NCBI RefSeq assembly: GCF_000485595.1 | Contig: NW_014578217.1 | Coordinates: forward strand, 5,262 to 32,671 | Origin: Priapulus caudatus | Taxonomy: Eukaryota; Priapulida; Priapulimorpha; Priapulimorphida; Priapulidae | Length of the DNA: 27,410 nucleotides | Direction: 5' to 3' | In this document: one piece after another, positions 9,949-18,739 of the stretch | Layout of the letters: each line of letters begins with the position of its first letter | Position numbering within the stretch: position 1 is the first letter of the stretch | Made by a program: the position numbers and the translations under genes | Notes under the pieces: model-generated | The model's database searches: none | What the model saw: only the letters and a program-made list of their open reading frames with translations | What the model was told of the DNA's origin: nothing

Positions 9949-10062
9949 AGGGTAGTTGGTTGGGTGGTGGGCTGGGTTAGGTTCAGATGTAGGGGTTGGG
10001 TCCGGGGAACGTGGTGTAGGGTTAGGTGTGTGGTGGGTAGGGAAGGTTAGGGTAGGTTGCAG
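9949..10062 (+). repeat. G-rich GGTTAGG/GGGTTGGG tract, copy 1
   Basis: Repeated GGGTTAGG, GGGTTGGG and GGTTAGG runs on the plus strand with many separate G3-G4 runs. The partner is at 15239-15352. It resembles degenerate telomere-type DNA but is not a regular telomeric array. Confidence 0.6.
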
Positions 10063-11791
10063 GAAAGTGTGTGCAGCGTGCTTGCAACTGTGCTCGTTTC
10101 GCCATTTAGTAAGAACGCCAACACCAGCGACGAACGTCACTTGCTTCCAACGTTGTGGCGCACCTATACATTGTTTATGATGATCGGTGAATGTGTAATT
10201 AATATTATGTCATCTAGAATTGCGAAGGGAGGAGGAAAATGCCAGCGGATGTACGAGTTGTATAGAAGCCTGTTGCCAACGTGTGGTGCAATACATGGCC
10301 ACTCACCGTCCGTGTAAAATAACTCCCACCGGTGAAGCGAGAGAGAGAGAGAGTAGAGACTGACGTCAGTAGTGTTGTAAGCAGTCTTCAGACCCATAGA
10401 CATCGCGTGCGTGCGTCCGGCGTGCGCTGCGTGCCAGGGAAAATTTCGTATTCCTATTCGCTTGTTCAGTACTTCGTCACTGCCAATTGATTACTGTTGA
10501 CTGAACGTCGGTGACTGTATCGTTCTTGGTTATGCGTGTGTAGAGGACAAGTGGAGAGGGAGTGGCAGGGGGGGGAGGAGGGGGTGGAGGCGGGCGCGGG
10601 GGGGGGAGGCAGGCCGCAGGGCGAGCGCTAGGTTATCTGTCGATTAAGCATCTAGTTTCATATTGTTGTAAAACCTCGTGTGGATGCGGATGGAAGACTC
10701 GCGAATTGACGGCTGCTAATATTAATCAAAACGGTTAAACCAGCTACTGTCGGCCTCCTACTGCCTATGCACGCACGATAATACAAACAATGGAACTGAC
10801 ATGCGTAGATATGTCACGCACGCACGCACGCGCCACGCACGCCATGTAATCCGGTAGGCGTGCAGCGTGGTTCTCCCTCGTCCAGCATGAGTTTTGGCAG
10901 TCGTAGTAGAAATTTATTGTGCCTAGCAGCTGCAGCCTCGTGTCACGTGATCCACACTCCACTACTCTACTCACTCCTCAATCACTCCACTCACTCTCAC
11001 TCCTCACTGACGCCGCCCACGTATCCCACCTGTCGCACGGCGATGGAAAACTACAGGTGTACAGGATACAATAGTTCAGTTTTGCAGGTGGCGTCCTCTG
11101 CTAGGCAATGAACGGACAATGACCTGCACGCGAGGCCGTCATACATTCTAGGTTGGCCGGTGACGACGAAGTATGATGTAATACCGAATGCCGTGCAATT
11201 AATTGGCAGCATGAGGGGAGCCTAGCAAGTAAGTGTGTGTGTGTGTCGAACGTGACCGGGTGGTGACTGGCGCGCGGGTTAGGCGCCGAACGTGGAACTG
11301 TAATGGCGACTACGGTCGGCCCGCCGCAGCACGCGCGCAGCTATCTCTCGCGACCCGCCGCGTGACGTCACGTCGCCGGCTGGTTACCGTCGTAGCGACT
11401 CATACGCCGGCGAATCTGCCATCCATGGTTGTGCTCTACAAACGCCGTCCTCTCAGGTGTGTGGCGCGCGTAGCGCCCCTACCAGGGTGCGTGGCCCGGG
11501 CGGTGCAGGCGCCCCTACCAGCGCGCGTCGCCGGCGGTAAGCGCCCCTACCCGGCGCATCGTCGTCTATCGGCGGTGTCGATTTTGTAAGAGGAACATAG
11601 CTAATAGAACTGACCGACCGATCAGCCCTTCACTACCGTTTTCATATTCGTATTTTTGCAGAAGTATAAAATGAGTCCGTTCACAAGAACGCAGGTTGGC
11701 GCAACATCTGCGCTAGGAAATTTCTCTGAAATGACAAGGAGTTTCTTTCGTTTTTAATTGTAGACTTTTCGTTTATTATCCTCGTGTAATA

Positions 11792-11816
11792 NNNNNNNNN
11801 NNNNNNNNNNNNNNNN
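11792..11816. other. Assembly gap, exactly 25 N
   Basis: Twenty-five Ns separate the two ~5.3 kb copies. The number looks like a fixed placeholder, not a measured gap size. Confidence 0.99.
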
Positions 11817-11876
11817 TCGGTTTTTACTGCAACTTGCAAATACAGAGATGTAATACATATGTCGTTGTGTTTGCAG

Positions 11877-13560
11877 CGATGCCTCGACTGTACGATCGAC
11901 CAGCAGCAGCAGCAGCAGGCAGCAAGCCGCGGGATTGTGAGGGAGAGCGGGAAGTGGCAGACCGCCGTCAGCCGACGTGACACGTCCCAGTAGATGGCGC
12001 CAGCAGCAGCAGCAGCCGGCCCCACACACCGTCGCCCAGCCTCCCAGCAACATTCTTCACACGTAACATGGCCGGCTCGCCCCGCCCACAGACCCCCTCC
12101 CCCACGCTACACAAGGGCTCCCATCACACCCCACCCGTCACCCCGGAGCCACCGCCAACGCCCCCTGGTGAGCGACCGGTGACGCCCTCTGGATCGCCGC
12201 GACCGTCGACGCCGGCGTATTCTCCGACGCCGAGCCGTGACAGCAGTGTTGACGATGCCGCCTACGCCCGCGAGCGTGCGGACAGCTTCAGCGACGGTGG
12301 CGCCACCACCAACGCGGGGAAGACGGGCGGCGTGTACGGTGGCGCCCCCGCTGAGATGCAGCAGTGGCGTAACTACGACCGACAGCATTTCAAGAAGAAG
12401 TTTTACGGTAAAGGTGCGGGCAGTGCCTGGCAAGCCTCTATGCAGCAGCTACCGCAGCAGCAGCAACTACAACAACAACTACAGCAGCAACAGCAGCAAC
12501 AGCAGCACAACAGCAGCTGCAGCAGCAAGCAACAACAGCAGCAACAGCAGCAACAGCAACAGCAGCAGCAGCAACAGCAGCAGCAGCAACAGCAACAACA
12601 ACAGCATCAGCAGATTGAGAGCAATCACTACACGAACGAAGCTGGCATGCAAGCAGCACACAACTACCAAGCCGGGACCAAGGAGCAGTCATTGCAAGGC
12701 AGTGAGACAACGCGAGACAGTGAGACAACGCGAGGCAGTGAGACAAAGCGAGGCAGTGAGACAAAGCGAGACAGTGAGACAATGCAAGATAGTGAGACAA
12801 CACGAGATAGTGAGAGTAGTTTGAGCTGTGTGCAACTTGATACAACGTTCAATCTGATCGTCATGGCAACTCTCAGCAGCAGCAGCAAACAACAACAGCA
12901 GCAGCAGCTACAGCATCAGACAGCAACGCAAGCAAACAACACAACTACAACAAGAACAGGCAGCAGCAGCTACAGCAACAACAGCAGCAGCAGCAGCTAA
13001 CAGGCACACACAGGCAGCAGCAGCTACAGCAACAGCAGCTACAGCAGCAGCAGCAACAGCAGCGACAGGGCAGTGACGCAGCAGCGATGATGGCATGCGG
13101 TCGTGCGTCGTATTCTCCGCCCCGTCCCGCATTCCGCGACCCCCTGCCGTCACTCGCTCGTCGCCCGCGCAAGCCACTCGTCACGGGATTGCGCCGCCCA
13201 GCGCCATCGTCGATGCCGGCTCTTACCCGCTGCCGCCGCAGCGCGCCGCAGCCTCTGGTGGCGCCCCCTACATCTAGTCACTACTGCGGCTCGGAGCGGC
13301 GGGCGTCTCCCTCACGCGGCGGCAAGCCGGGAAGAGGGCGGGCGACGCAGCGGGCAGGAGGAGGAGGAGGAGGATGCTACTCGGCAGCTTCCGTACACAA
13401 ACGCACGTTCGCGTCGCCGCGGGGAGCGCATCCACTGCAGCGACCCATGCTGCACTGCAGGCAGGGGGCGCGCAGAGGAACCCTGCCCCTGTCCCACCCG
13501 CCGACCCCCCACCCCCGGGACGCGTTGCCGCTACGGCATGAACTATTTGCGTCGGCGTTG
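11877..13560 (+). CDS. Putative C-terminal exon of DOT1L (Ser/Pro- and Gln-rich), better copy
   Basis: Acceptor TGTGTTTGCAG ends at 11876. A frame open from about 12068 to 13000 codes a Ser/Thr-Pro-rich region (TPPVTPEPPPTPPGERP, SPRPSTPAYSPTPSRD), a block that looks structured (MQQWRNYDRQHFKKKFYG), a long poly-Gln tract (about residues 124-180), and six-residue repeats of the GSETTR/DSETTR type. The TAA near 13000 is probably an indel artefact, because copy 1 differs there and Gln-rich coding resumes in another frame (RQGSDAAAMMACGRASY, 13062-13112). Assignment to DOT1L rests on strand, position and an acceptor able to accept the split codon from 5108; no human DOT1L motif is recognised here. 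Independent gene identity is possible. The right limit is approximate. Confidence 0.45.
12698..12815 (+). repeat. 18-bp coding tandem repeat (GCAGTGAGACAAAGCGAG)
   Basis: Six to seven units translate to G/D-S-E-T-T/K-R hexapeptides, giving an alternating acidic/basic tract just downstream of the poly-Q region. Copy 1 (7355-7480) holds the same array with indels. Confidence 0.85.
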
Positions 13561-13770
13561 GTCAGGCGTCCGGCCGTCAGGTGGAGCCACCGCGGCTCGT
13601 CCTGTACGGGGCATGGTGAGCGGGGCGGCGGCTACCGCCGGCGTCGTTGCTGCTCGTGCTCGGCGTGGACGGCGGGCCACTCATCGACCATTACATCATG
13701 TCTGGCTACGACAGGAATGCCGCCACGCAGTCGATAGACACGTGCGACGCCCTACACGCCTGTCGTGGAC

Positions 13771-13900
13771 ACGTGGCGCCCCAACCGCCTGCCAATGGAC
13801 ATGTAGCGCCCTCTACCAGCTGGTAGCACGCGTGGCGCTTTCCTCGCTGCCTGCCAATAGATATGTAGCGGCCCCTACCAGCTGTAGGCACATGGCGCCC
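13771..13900. repeat. ~59-bp tandem repeat with CTACCAGCTG palindromes
   Basis: Units starting ACGTGGCGC (13771), GCGTGGCGC (13830) and ACATGGCGC (13889) each carry GCCAATRGA, then ATGTAGCGSCC and CTACCAGCTG. The first contains the perfect 14-bp palindrome CTACCAGCTGGTAG (13813-13826) with a CAGCTG E-box core. The partner in copy 1 is about 8440-8590. Confidence 0.7.
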
Positions 13901-14082
13901 CGCATGGAGAGAGAGAGAGAGGAGCACCTGATGAAACACTACATGAACACTGCTGCACGTCTGATATGCTTGTGTGCGTTGCTGGTGCGTAACTGCATAT
14001 CGTTAACACACAGCCATGAGTCACAGCTACAATAACACTGCCACATCCATCAGGAATTTTATCCTTCTCCCTGTTTTATAGT

Positions 14083-14121
14083 GATTGATTGATTGATTAT
14101 TGATTGATTGATTGATTGTTG
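14083..14121. repeat. (TGAT)n microsatellite, copy 2
   Basis: ATTGATTGATTG run; partner of 8762-8802. Confidence 0.85.
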
Positions 14122-14395
14122 ATTGACTGACTGATTACTTGTTAACTATTGTGTTTTTTTATTATTCTTAGGTACTTGAGAGTAGTTGTTTGTGTACCCG
14201 TGCAATCGTTTTCTACGGTGAAACGCGTCCTTTGTATGCGTTGCGTGTGAAAGCATGAATGTATTATTTTCTTGTAAATAAGTTTAACGGGCCGTGTCGG
14301 TGTAACCTTCGTGAAAGCTGTCTGCATGTGTACACACCATCATCGGTATATACTCCCATGTTTTTAACCTGCGATAGTAGGATGAGTGCACAATC

Positions 14396-14401
14396 AATAA
14401 A
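14396..14401 (+). other. Candidate poly(A) signal AATAAA, copy 2
   Basis: Context CAATCAATAAAACGACTCG, downstream of the Q-rich exon with no coding between. It is a plausible 3' end for the upstream gene. Confidence 0.4.
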
Positions 14402-14886
14402 ACGACTCGATGCTTCATCGTCGTATCTGCTGCGAAGTTTTGTGTCGTTCCGTCGTTCGTTTTGCTTATACTGTTCACGTTATATATGGCGCCACGCATG
14501 GCCCGTGTGAGTGTGTTGACCATACGAACCGTTGCGTGGTTTCTCTCTCTCTCTCTTTTCTCTCTCAGTGCTCACGTCATCTTCTTGCTCTGTGAGCATT
14601 TCTGTCATGGCAGAGTGTGGCGATGAGAGGAGATAGAGGGAGCCACCTATGGGATGGCGTCATGTCTGTGATGGCAGGGATTGTGCGTGATCAACGTGAC
14701 GGCCCTCCGCGGCGGTTACGGCTGTACCATCTCGTTTACCCTCGCTCTTGCACTCTAACGATCTTTAGCTAGCATGTGTGCCATGCATGTGTGTGCGTGC
14801 GTTGTAGGCGTCATCGTCGTGGTTAGGTTCGTTGCGTCGTCTAGAGAACGAAGCGATTATCCTGCACGTGTGTTCTGTGATGTGCA

Positions 14887-15180
14887 GCGTTGTTAGCTCT
14901 GTACATTGTTAGCTCTGTGCATTTGTTAGCTCTGTGTATGTTAGCTCTGCATTGTTAGCTCTGTGCATAGCTCTGCATTGTAGCTCTCCGCATTGTTAGC
15001 TCGTGGCATTGTTAGCTCTGCATTGTGCTCTGTGCCATTGTTAGCTCTGCATTGTTAGCTGTGCTTGTAGCTCTGCATTGTTAGCGTCTGTGGCATTGTT
15101 GCTCTGTGCATTGTTAATGCTTCTGCATTGTTAGCTCTGGCATGTTAGGTCTGTGCATTGTTAGCGTCTGATTGTTAGCG
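14887..15180. repeat. 16-bp minisatellite (TTAGCTCTGTGCATTG), copy 2
   Basis: About 18 units of the same 16-bp motif as at 9594-9895, slightly more regular here. Confidence 0.85.
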
Positions 15181-15238
15181 TGCGTATTCTTTATCTCTCT
15201 AGCAAGCTGTTATCTACGCACAGAGAGAGGGAGAGAGG

Positions 15239-15352
15239 GGTAGTTGTGTGGGTGGGGGCTGGGTTAGGTTAGATGTAGGGGTTGGGTCGGGAAGCGTGGG
15301 GTAGGGTTAGGTGTGTGTGGGGTAGGGAAGGTTAGGTTAGGTTGGGCAGGGA
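15239..15352 (+). repeat. G-rich GGTTAGG-type tract, copy 2
   Basis: Includes GGTTAGGTTAGGTTGGG near 15330 and several G3+ runs; partner of 9949-10062. Confidence 0.6.
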
Positions 15353-16518
15353 AAGTGTGTGCAGCGTGCTTGCAACTGTGATCGTTTCGCATTTATGTAA
15401 GAACGCCAACACCAACGGCGACAACGTCAACTTGCTTCCAACGTTGGTGGCGCCACCTAATACATTGTTGATGATGATCGGTGAATGTTGTATTAATATT
15501 ATGTCATCTAGAATTGCGAAGGGAGGAGGAAATGCCAGCGGATGTACGAGTTGTATCAGAAGCCTGTGCCAACGTGTGTGCAACATGGCACACTCACCGT
15601 CCGTGGTACAAATAACTCCACCGGTGTAAGAGACGAGAGGAGAGAGAGAGAGACTGACGTAGTAGTGTTGAAGCATGTCTTCAGACCATAGACCATCGCG
15701 TGCGTGCGTCCGGTGCGTGCGTGCGTGCCAGGGAAATTTCGTATTCTATTCGCTTTGTTCAGTATTCGTTCACTGCCAATTTTTACTCGTTGATGACGTC
15801 GGTGACTGTATCGTTTTGGTAATGCGTGTGTAGAGGACAGTGGCGAGGGAGTGGGGGGGGGGGAGGGGGGTGGAGGCGGGGCGGGGGGGGGGAGGCAGGC
15901 CGCAGGAGGCGGCCTAGGTTACTCTGTCTGATTAAGACATCTAGTTCATATTGTTGTAAAACCTCGTGGATGCGATGGAAGACTCGCGAATGACGGACTC
16001 TAATATGTAAAAATACGGTAAACCCAGCTACTGGTGCGCTCCTACCTGGCCTATGGCACGCACATAATACAAAACAATGAGACTGACAGCGTAGAATGTC
16101 ACGCACGCACGCACGCGACCGCACGCCATGTAATCCGGTAGGCGTGCAGCGTGGTTTCTCTCGTCCACATGAGTTTGGCAGTCGGTGAGAGAAATTTATT
16201 GTGCTAGCAGCTGCAGCCTCGTGTCACGTGATCACTCCAGCTCTCTACTCACCCTCACACTCCCTCACTCCCTCACTCCTCTCACGTGACGCCGCCCACG
16301 TCCCACCTGTCGCGAGCCGATGAGAAACTAAGGGTGTAACATAAATAGTTCATTTTGCAGTGGCGGTCCTCTGCTAGGCAAATGGAACGGAACATAGACC
16401 TGCACGCGAGGCCGGTCCACATTTCTAGTTGCCGTGACGACGATGTATGATGTATACCGAATGCACGTGACTTAATTGCACGAAGTGAGGGAGCTAGCAA
16501 GTAATGTGTTGTGTGTGA

Positions 16519-16939
16519 GTCACGTGACCGGAGTGTGACCTGGCGCCGTGTTAGGCGGAACGACCTGAACTGTAATGGCGGACTACGGTGCGCTCCCGCA
16601 GCGCGCGCAAGCTATCTCTCTGCGACGCCAGCGTTGACGTCACGTCGCGGGCGGTTACCGTCGTAGACGACCATACGCCGCGTAAATCTGCCAATCCATG
16701 TTGTCTCTACAAACGCCGTCCTCCAGGTGTGTGGCGCGCGTAGCGCCCCCTACCAAAGGGTGCGTGGCCGGGCGGTAGGCGCCCCCTACCAGGGCGCGTG
16801 CCGGCGGTAGCGCCCCCTACCGCGTCACCGTCGTCTATCGGCGGTGTTCAATTTGTAAGAGGAACATAGCTAATAGAATCTGACCGACGATAGCGCCTTC
16901 CTACCGTTTCATATTCGTATTTTGGCAGCAGTATAAAAG
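16519..16939 (+). promoter_or_regulatory. Promoter-like region: CLEAR-type E-box, CRE, TATA box
   Basis: The palindrome GTCACGTGAC (16519-16528) matches the extended E-box bound by TFEB/USF-type factors. TGACGTCA (16635-16642, also 11363-11370 in copy 1) is a full CRE. TATAAAAG lies at 16932-16939 and TATAAAA at 11665 in copy 1. DNA between them is CpG-rich. An additional CACGTG lies at 16225-16230. No coding sequence follows within 1.6 kb, so any transcript would begin with a non-coding exon; the NSD gene is the nearest downstream candidate. Motif presence only. Confidence 0.35.
16741..16821 (+). promoter_or_regulatory. Three phased CTCF-like TAGCGCCCCCTACC motifs
   Basis: TAGCGCCCCCTACC at 16741-16754, TAGGCGCCCCCTACC at 16776-16790 and TAGCGCCCCCTACC at 16808-16821, spaced 31-36 bp. 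The core agrees with the reverse complement of the animal CTCF consensus (AGGGGGCGC). The same three sites are in copy 1 (11471, 11508, 11538), each missing one C. Confidence 0.45.
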
Positions 16940-17208
16940 AGTCCAGTTCACAGAACCAGGCTGCGCATCCTGGCCTAGGAAATTCTCTGTAAATGACAAG
17001 GAGTTTAATTTCGTTTTTAATGTAGTGACATTTTCGTTTTATTATCCTCGTGTAATAAATCTGTACATCTGTCGTGTATGAAGTTCTGTAGTAAAAGATT
17101 TTTTAACAACGGACTTGTCATGTTCTTAATTCAGTTGGATAATGTATTCATTGAATATGTTACTTACGGTCTATAATTGTTTGATTTGCTCCTCTCCCAT
17201 CGCTCGTT

Positions 17209-17211
17209 TGC

Positions 17212-17242
<31 letters not shown>

Positions 17243-17283
17243 CGTGCATGCGTGTGTGTGTGTGTATGTATGCGTGCATGCGT
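17209..17283. repeat. (GT)n / (GCGT)n microsatellite
   Basis: GCGTGTGTGT run followed by GCGTGCGTGCATGCG and a second GT run. Confidence 0.9.
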
Positions 17284-17737
17284 GGATAATTCCTAAGTCT
17301 GCAATGCTTTGTTAAGAACGTTACATGGAAGAAGACGAAGAAGAGAAGTAGGAGGAAGAAGAAGTAGAAAAAAAAACGTTCGTGTAATAAAATCTATATA
17401 ATTATATTTAAGTTTTGAATATAAATTTAATATAAGTACATTTTAATCTCAATTACATTAAACAGAGACATCCTCAACTTTCTGTGAACAAATTCCGTTG
17501 AGGTATGAAGTCCGAATAGTGGGAGTTTCTGCGTGTTTGAAAAAATTAAGCTGAAACTGACTTGATGTGTACGCAAATCTACTTTTCGAAATGCGAAATT
17601 GCCTCATTAATAAAATATGACCTCGTAGCGCCATCTCTCGGCGAAATTAAAAGTGTTTATAAATGAACTGCTCTAACACCTGTAGTTTTAACCTGGTGTC
17701 GGAACGCCGTGAGACGAGCTTCTTTTCTAAGCATGTT

Positions 17738-17845
17738 ATCAAGAGCTAATAATACCTTTGAGCTCTTGATTATTATTAGTATTGTATTATTAGTATTATT
17801 AGTATTATTAGTATTATTATTAGTATTGTATTATTAGCTCTTGAT
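17738..17845. repeat. 18-bp perfect inverted repeat enclosing ATT/AGT-rich array
   Basis: ATCAAGAGCTAATAATAC (17738-17755) and its exact reverse complement (17828-17845) flank about 70 bp of TATTAGTATTATT repeats. The right arm blends into the microsatellite, so replication slippage could explain part of it. Confidence 0.75.
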
Positions 17846-18296
17846 GTTATGCGAATCACGTGAAATGTCACATCACACTGACAGACACAACTAACTAACT
17901 AAAAAACCAACTAACTAATACTAATAATAAACTAATACTAATAATAAGCACGAATTAAAGGAGGAACAGAAGGAAGGACTGACGGATGGAAAGAAACGAA
18001 CGAACGAAGAGAGAACTAACGGAGCTGACGATGGTCGAAAAGAAGGCAAAATAAATTTTTATCAAATAAGACAAAAAAAATTCCAGCTCGATCCAATCCA
18101 TCCTTCTAGTTGTGCATCACTTCTGTCTTTCCGTCAGTCCATCATTCCCTCCTAGTTAGGATAGTTAGTTAGCTACTTATTTAGTTACTTAGTTGGTTGG
18201 TCATTGTCTGTCCACCGTCTGTCTCCACGCCCGCACGCACATTACAAACACACGCGCGCGCAACGATACATAGACATTTTAATACTGCCTGTTCCG

Positions 18297-18377
18297 GCTC
18301 TGGTGGGACTCGAACATGCGAGCCACTTCTCCGCATAGGCCAGGTAAACCTGAACCTAACCACTGAGCCACCGAGCT
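18297..18377 (-). repeat. tRNA-derived sequence (tRNA pseudogene or SINE head)
   Basis: On the minus strand the sequence begins AGCTCGG, then TGGCTCAGTGGTTAGG (a perfect A-box TRGCNNAGYGG), and ends TGTTCGAGTCC (near-perfect B-box GGTTCGANTCC). Acceptor strands AGCTCGG and CAGAGCC pair at five of seven positions. The T stem (GCATG/CCCAC) is badly mismatched and no clear anticodon loop can be drawn, so a functional tRNA is unlikely. An internal pol III promoter may remain. Confidence 0.5.
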
Positions 18378-18448
18378 AAGGCGATGATAACATGATCTCA
18401 CACCTCATACTATCCTTCCGCTAACTCCGTGTAAAAAAATAAAGGCAG

Positions 18449-18506
18449 CCAAGGTCAGTGCGAGAAGCCAGCGGCAGTCTAGCTGTATCCTTCACACTGA
18501 CCTTGA
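18449..18506. promoter_or_regulatory. Inverted pair of AAGGTCA nuclear-receptor half-sites
   Basis: CCAAGGTCAGTG (18449-18460) and CACTGACCTTGA (18495-18506) form an inverted repeat of about 13 of 14 bp. The second contains TGACCTTGA, the reverse of TCAAGGTCA, the extended half-site bound by ERR/NR5A-type receptors. It sits directly before the triplicated array. Confidence 0.35.
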
Positions 18507-18650
18507 CTGCACATAAGCATCGACGCCTTTCGCTGGTGGTTTTATTTCCGGCAAGTAGCTCGACAACGTTCATACGAGTCCGATAGTTAAGGTGACTTTC
18601 TCTGGTAATTAGATATCGGCAGAAAGTTAAATAATATAGTGACTCTCATA

Positions 18651-18695
18651 ATGCGATTCACACATCCCAAAATACACCCCGCTCACTATCGCACA
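18651..18695 (+). CDS. Exon-like ATG segment of unit 1
   Basis: ATG followed by 14 codons (MRFTHPKIHPAHYRT), then the strong donor GTGAGT at 18696, phase 0. A possible acceptor (CGGCAG) lies at 18617-18622, leaving an open frame up to the ATG, so it could be internal instead of initial. Near-identical segments are in units 2 and 3. The reading frame through the following pyrimidine tract is considered spurious. No known domain. Confidence 0.35.
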
Positions 18696-18739
18696 GTGAG
18701 TGCTCTATGTTGCGACACCCCGATGTTCCGACTATGTTC

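Larger units (their letters stand above)
6433..11791 (+). repeat. Copy 1 of a ~5.3 kb segment, probably left-hand gap fill
   Basis: This segment and 11817-17057 are the same sequence from end to end, differing mainly by scattered one- to few-base insertions and deletions. Its left end (CGGTTTTTACTGC) matches the first bases after the N run, and its right end (CTCGTGTAATA) matches 17047-17057. The indel-dominated differences affect coding and non-coding parts alike, as expected from unpolished long reads. Internal landmarks: Q-rich exon (6493 onward), TGAT repeat (8765), poly(A) signal (9079), 16-bp minisatellite (9594-9895), G-rich tract (9949-10062), CTCF-like motifs (11471, 11508, 11538) and TATA (11665). 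Confidence 0.9.
11817..17057 (+). repeat. Copy 2 of the ~5.3 kb segment, probably right-hand gap fill
   Basis: This begins immediately after the N run with sequence matching 6433 onward and stays alignable with copy 1 until 17057, where sequence continues without a partner. Landmarks in order: acceptor (11876), S/P-rich and poly-Q frame (12068-13000), 59-bp repeats (13771-13900), TGAT run (14083), AATAAA (14396), 16-bp minisatellite (14887), G-rich tract (15239), E-box and CRE sites (16225-16642), CTCF-like triplet (16741) and TATA (16932). Coding frames are better preserved here than in copy 1. Confidence 0.9.
17058..18448. other. Non-coding spacer with simple repeats
   Basis: This is unique sequence to the right of the duplicated segment. 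It holds a (GT)n/(GCGT)n microsatellite (17209-17283), a GAA-rich patch (17330-17370), AT-rich DNA, a (TAT/TAG) trinucleotide-like array inside an inverted repeat (17738-17845), CTAA-type repeats (17886-17948) and a tRNA-like segment. No coding exon is recognised. Confidence 0.6.

Noticed and set aside
6433-17057. A true tandem gene duplication with one functional and one pseudogenised copy
   Set aside because: Differences are indel-rich everywhere, not concentrated in non-coding DNA, and both inner ends lie at a 25-N placeholder; an assembly artefact explains this better.
18297-18377. Functional tRNA gene
   Set aside because: A and B boxes are good, but the T stem is mismatched, the acceptor stem has two mismatches and no anticodon arm can be drawn.
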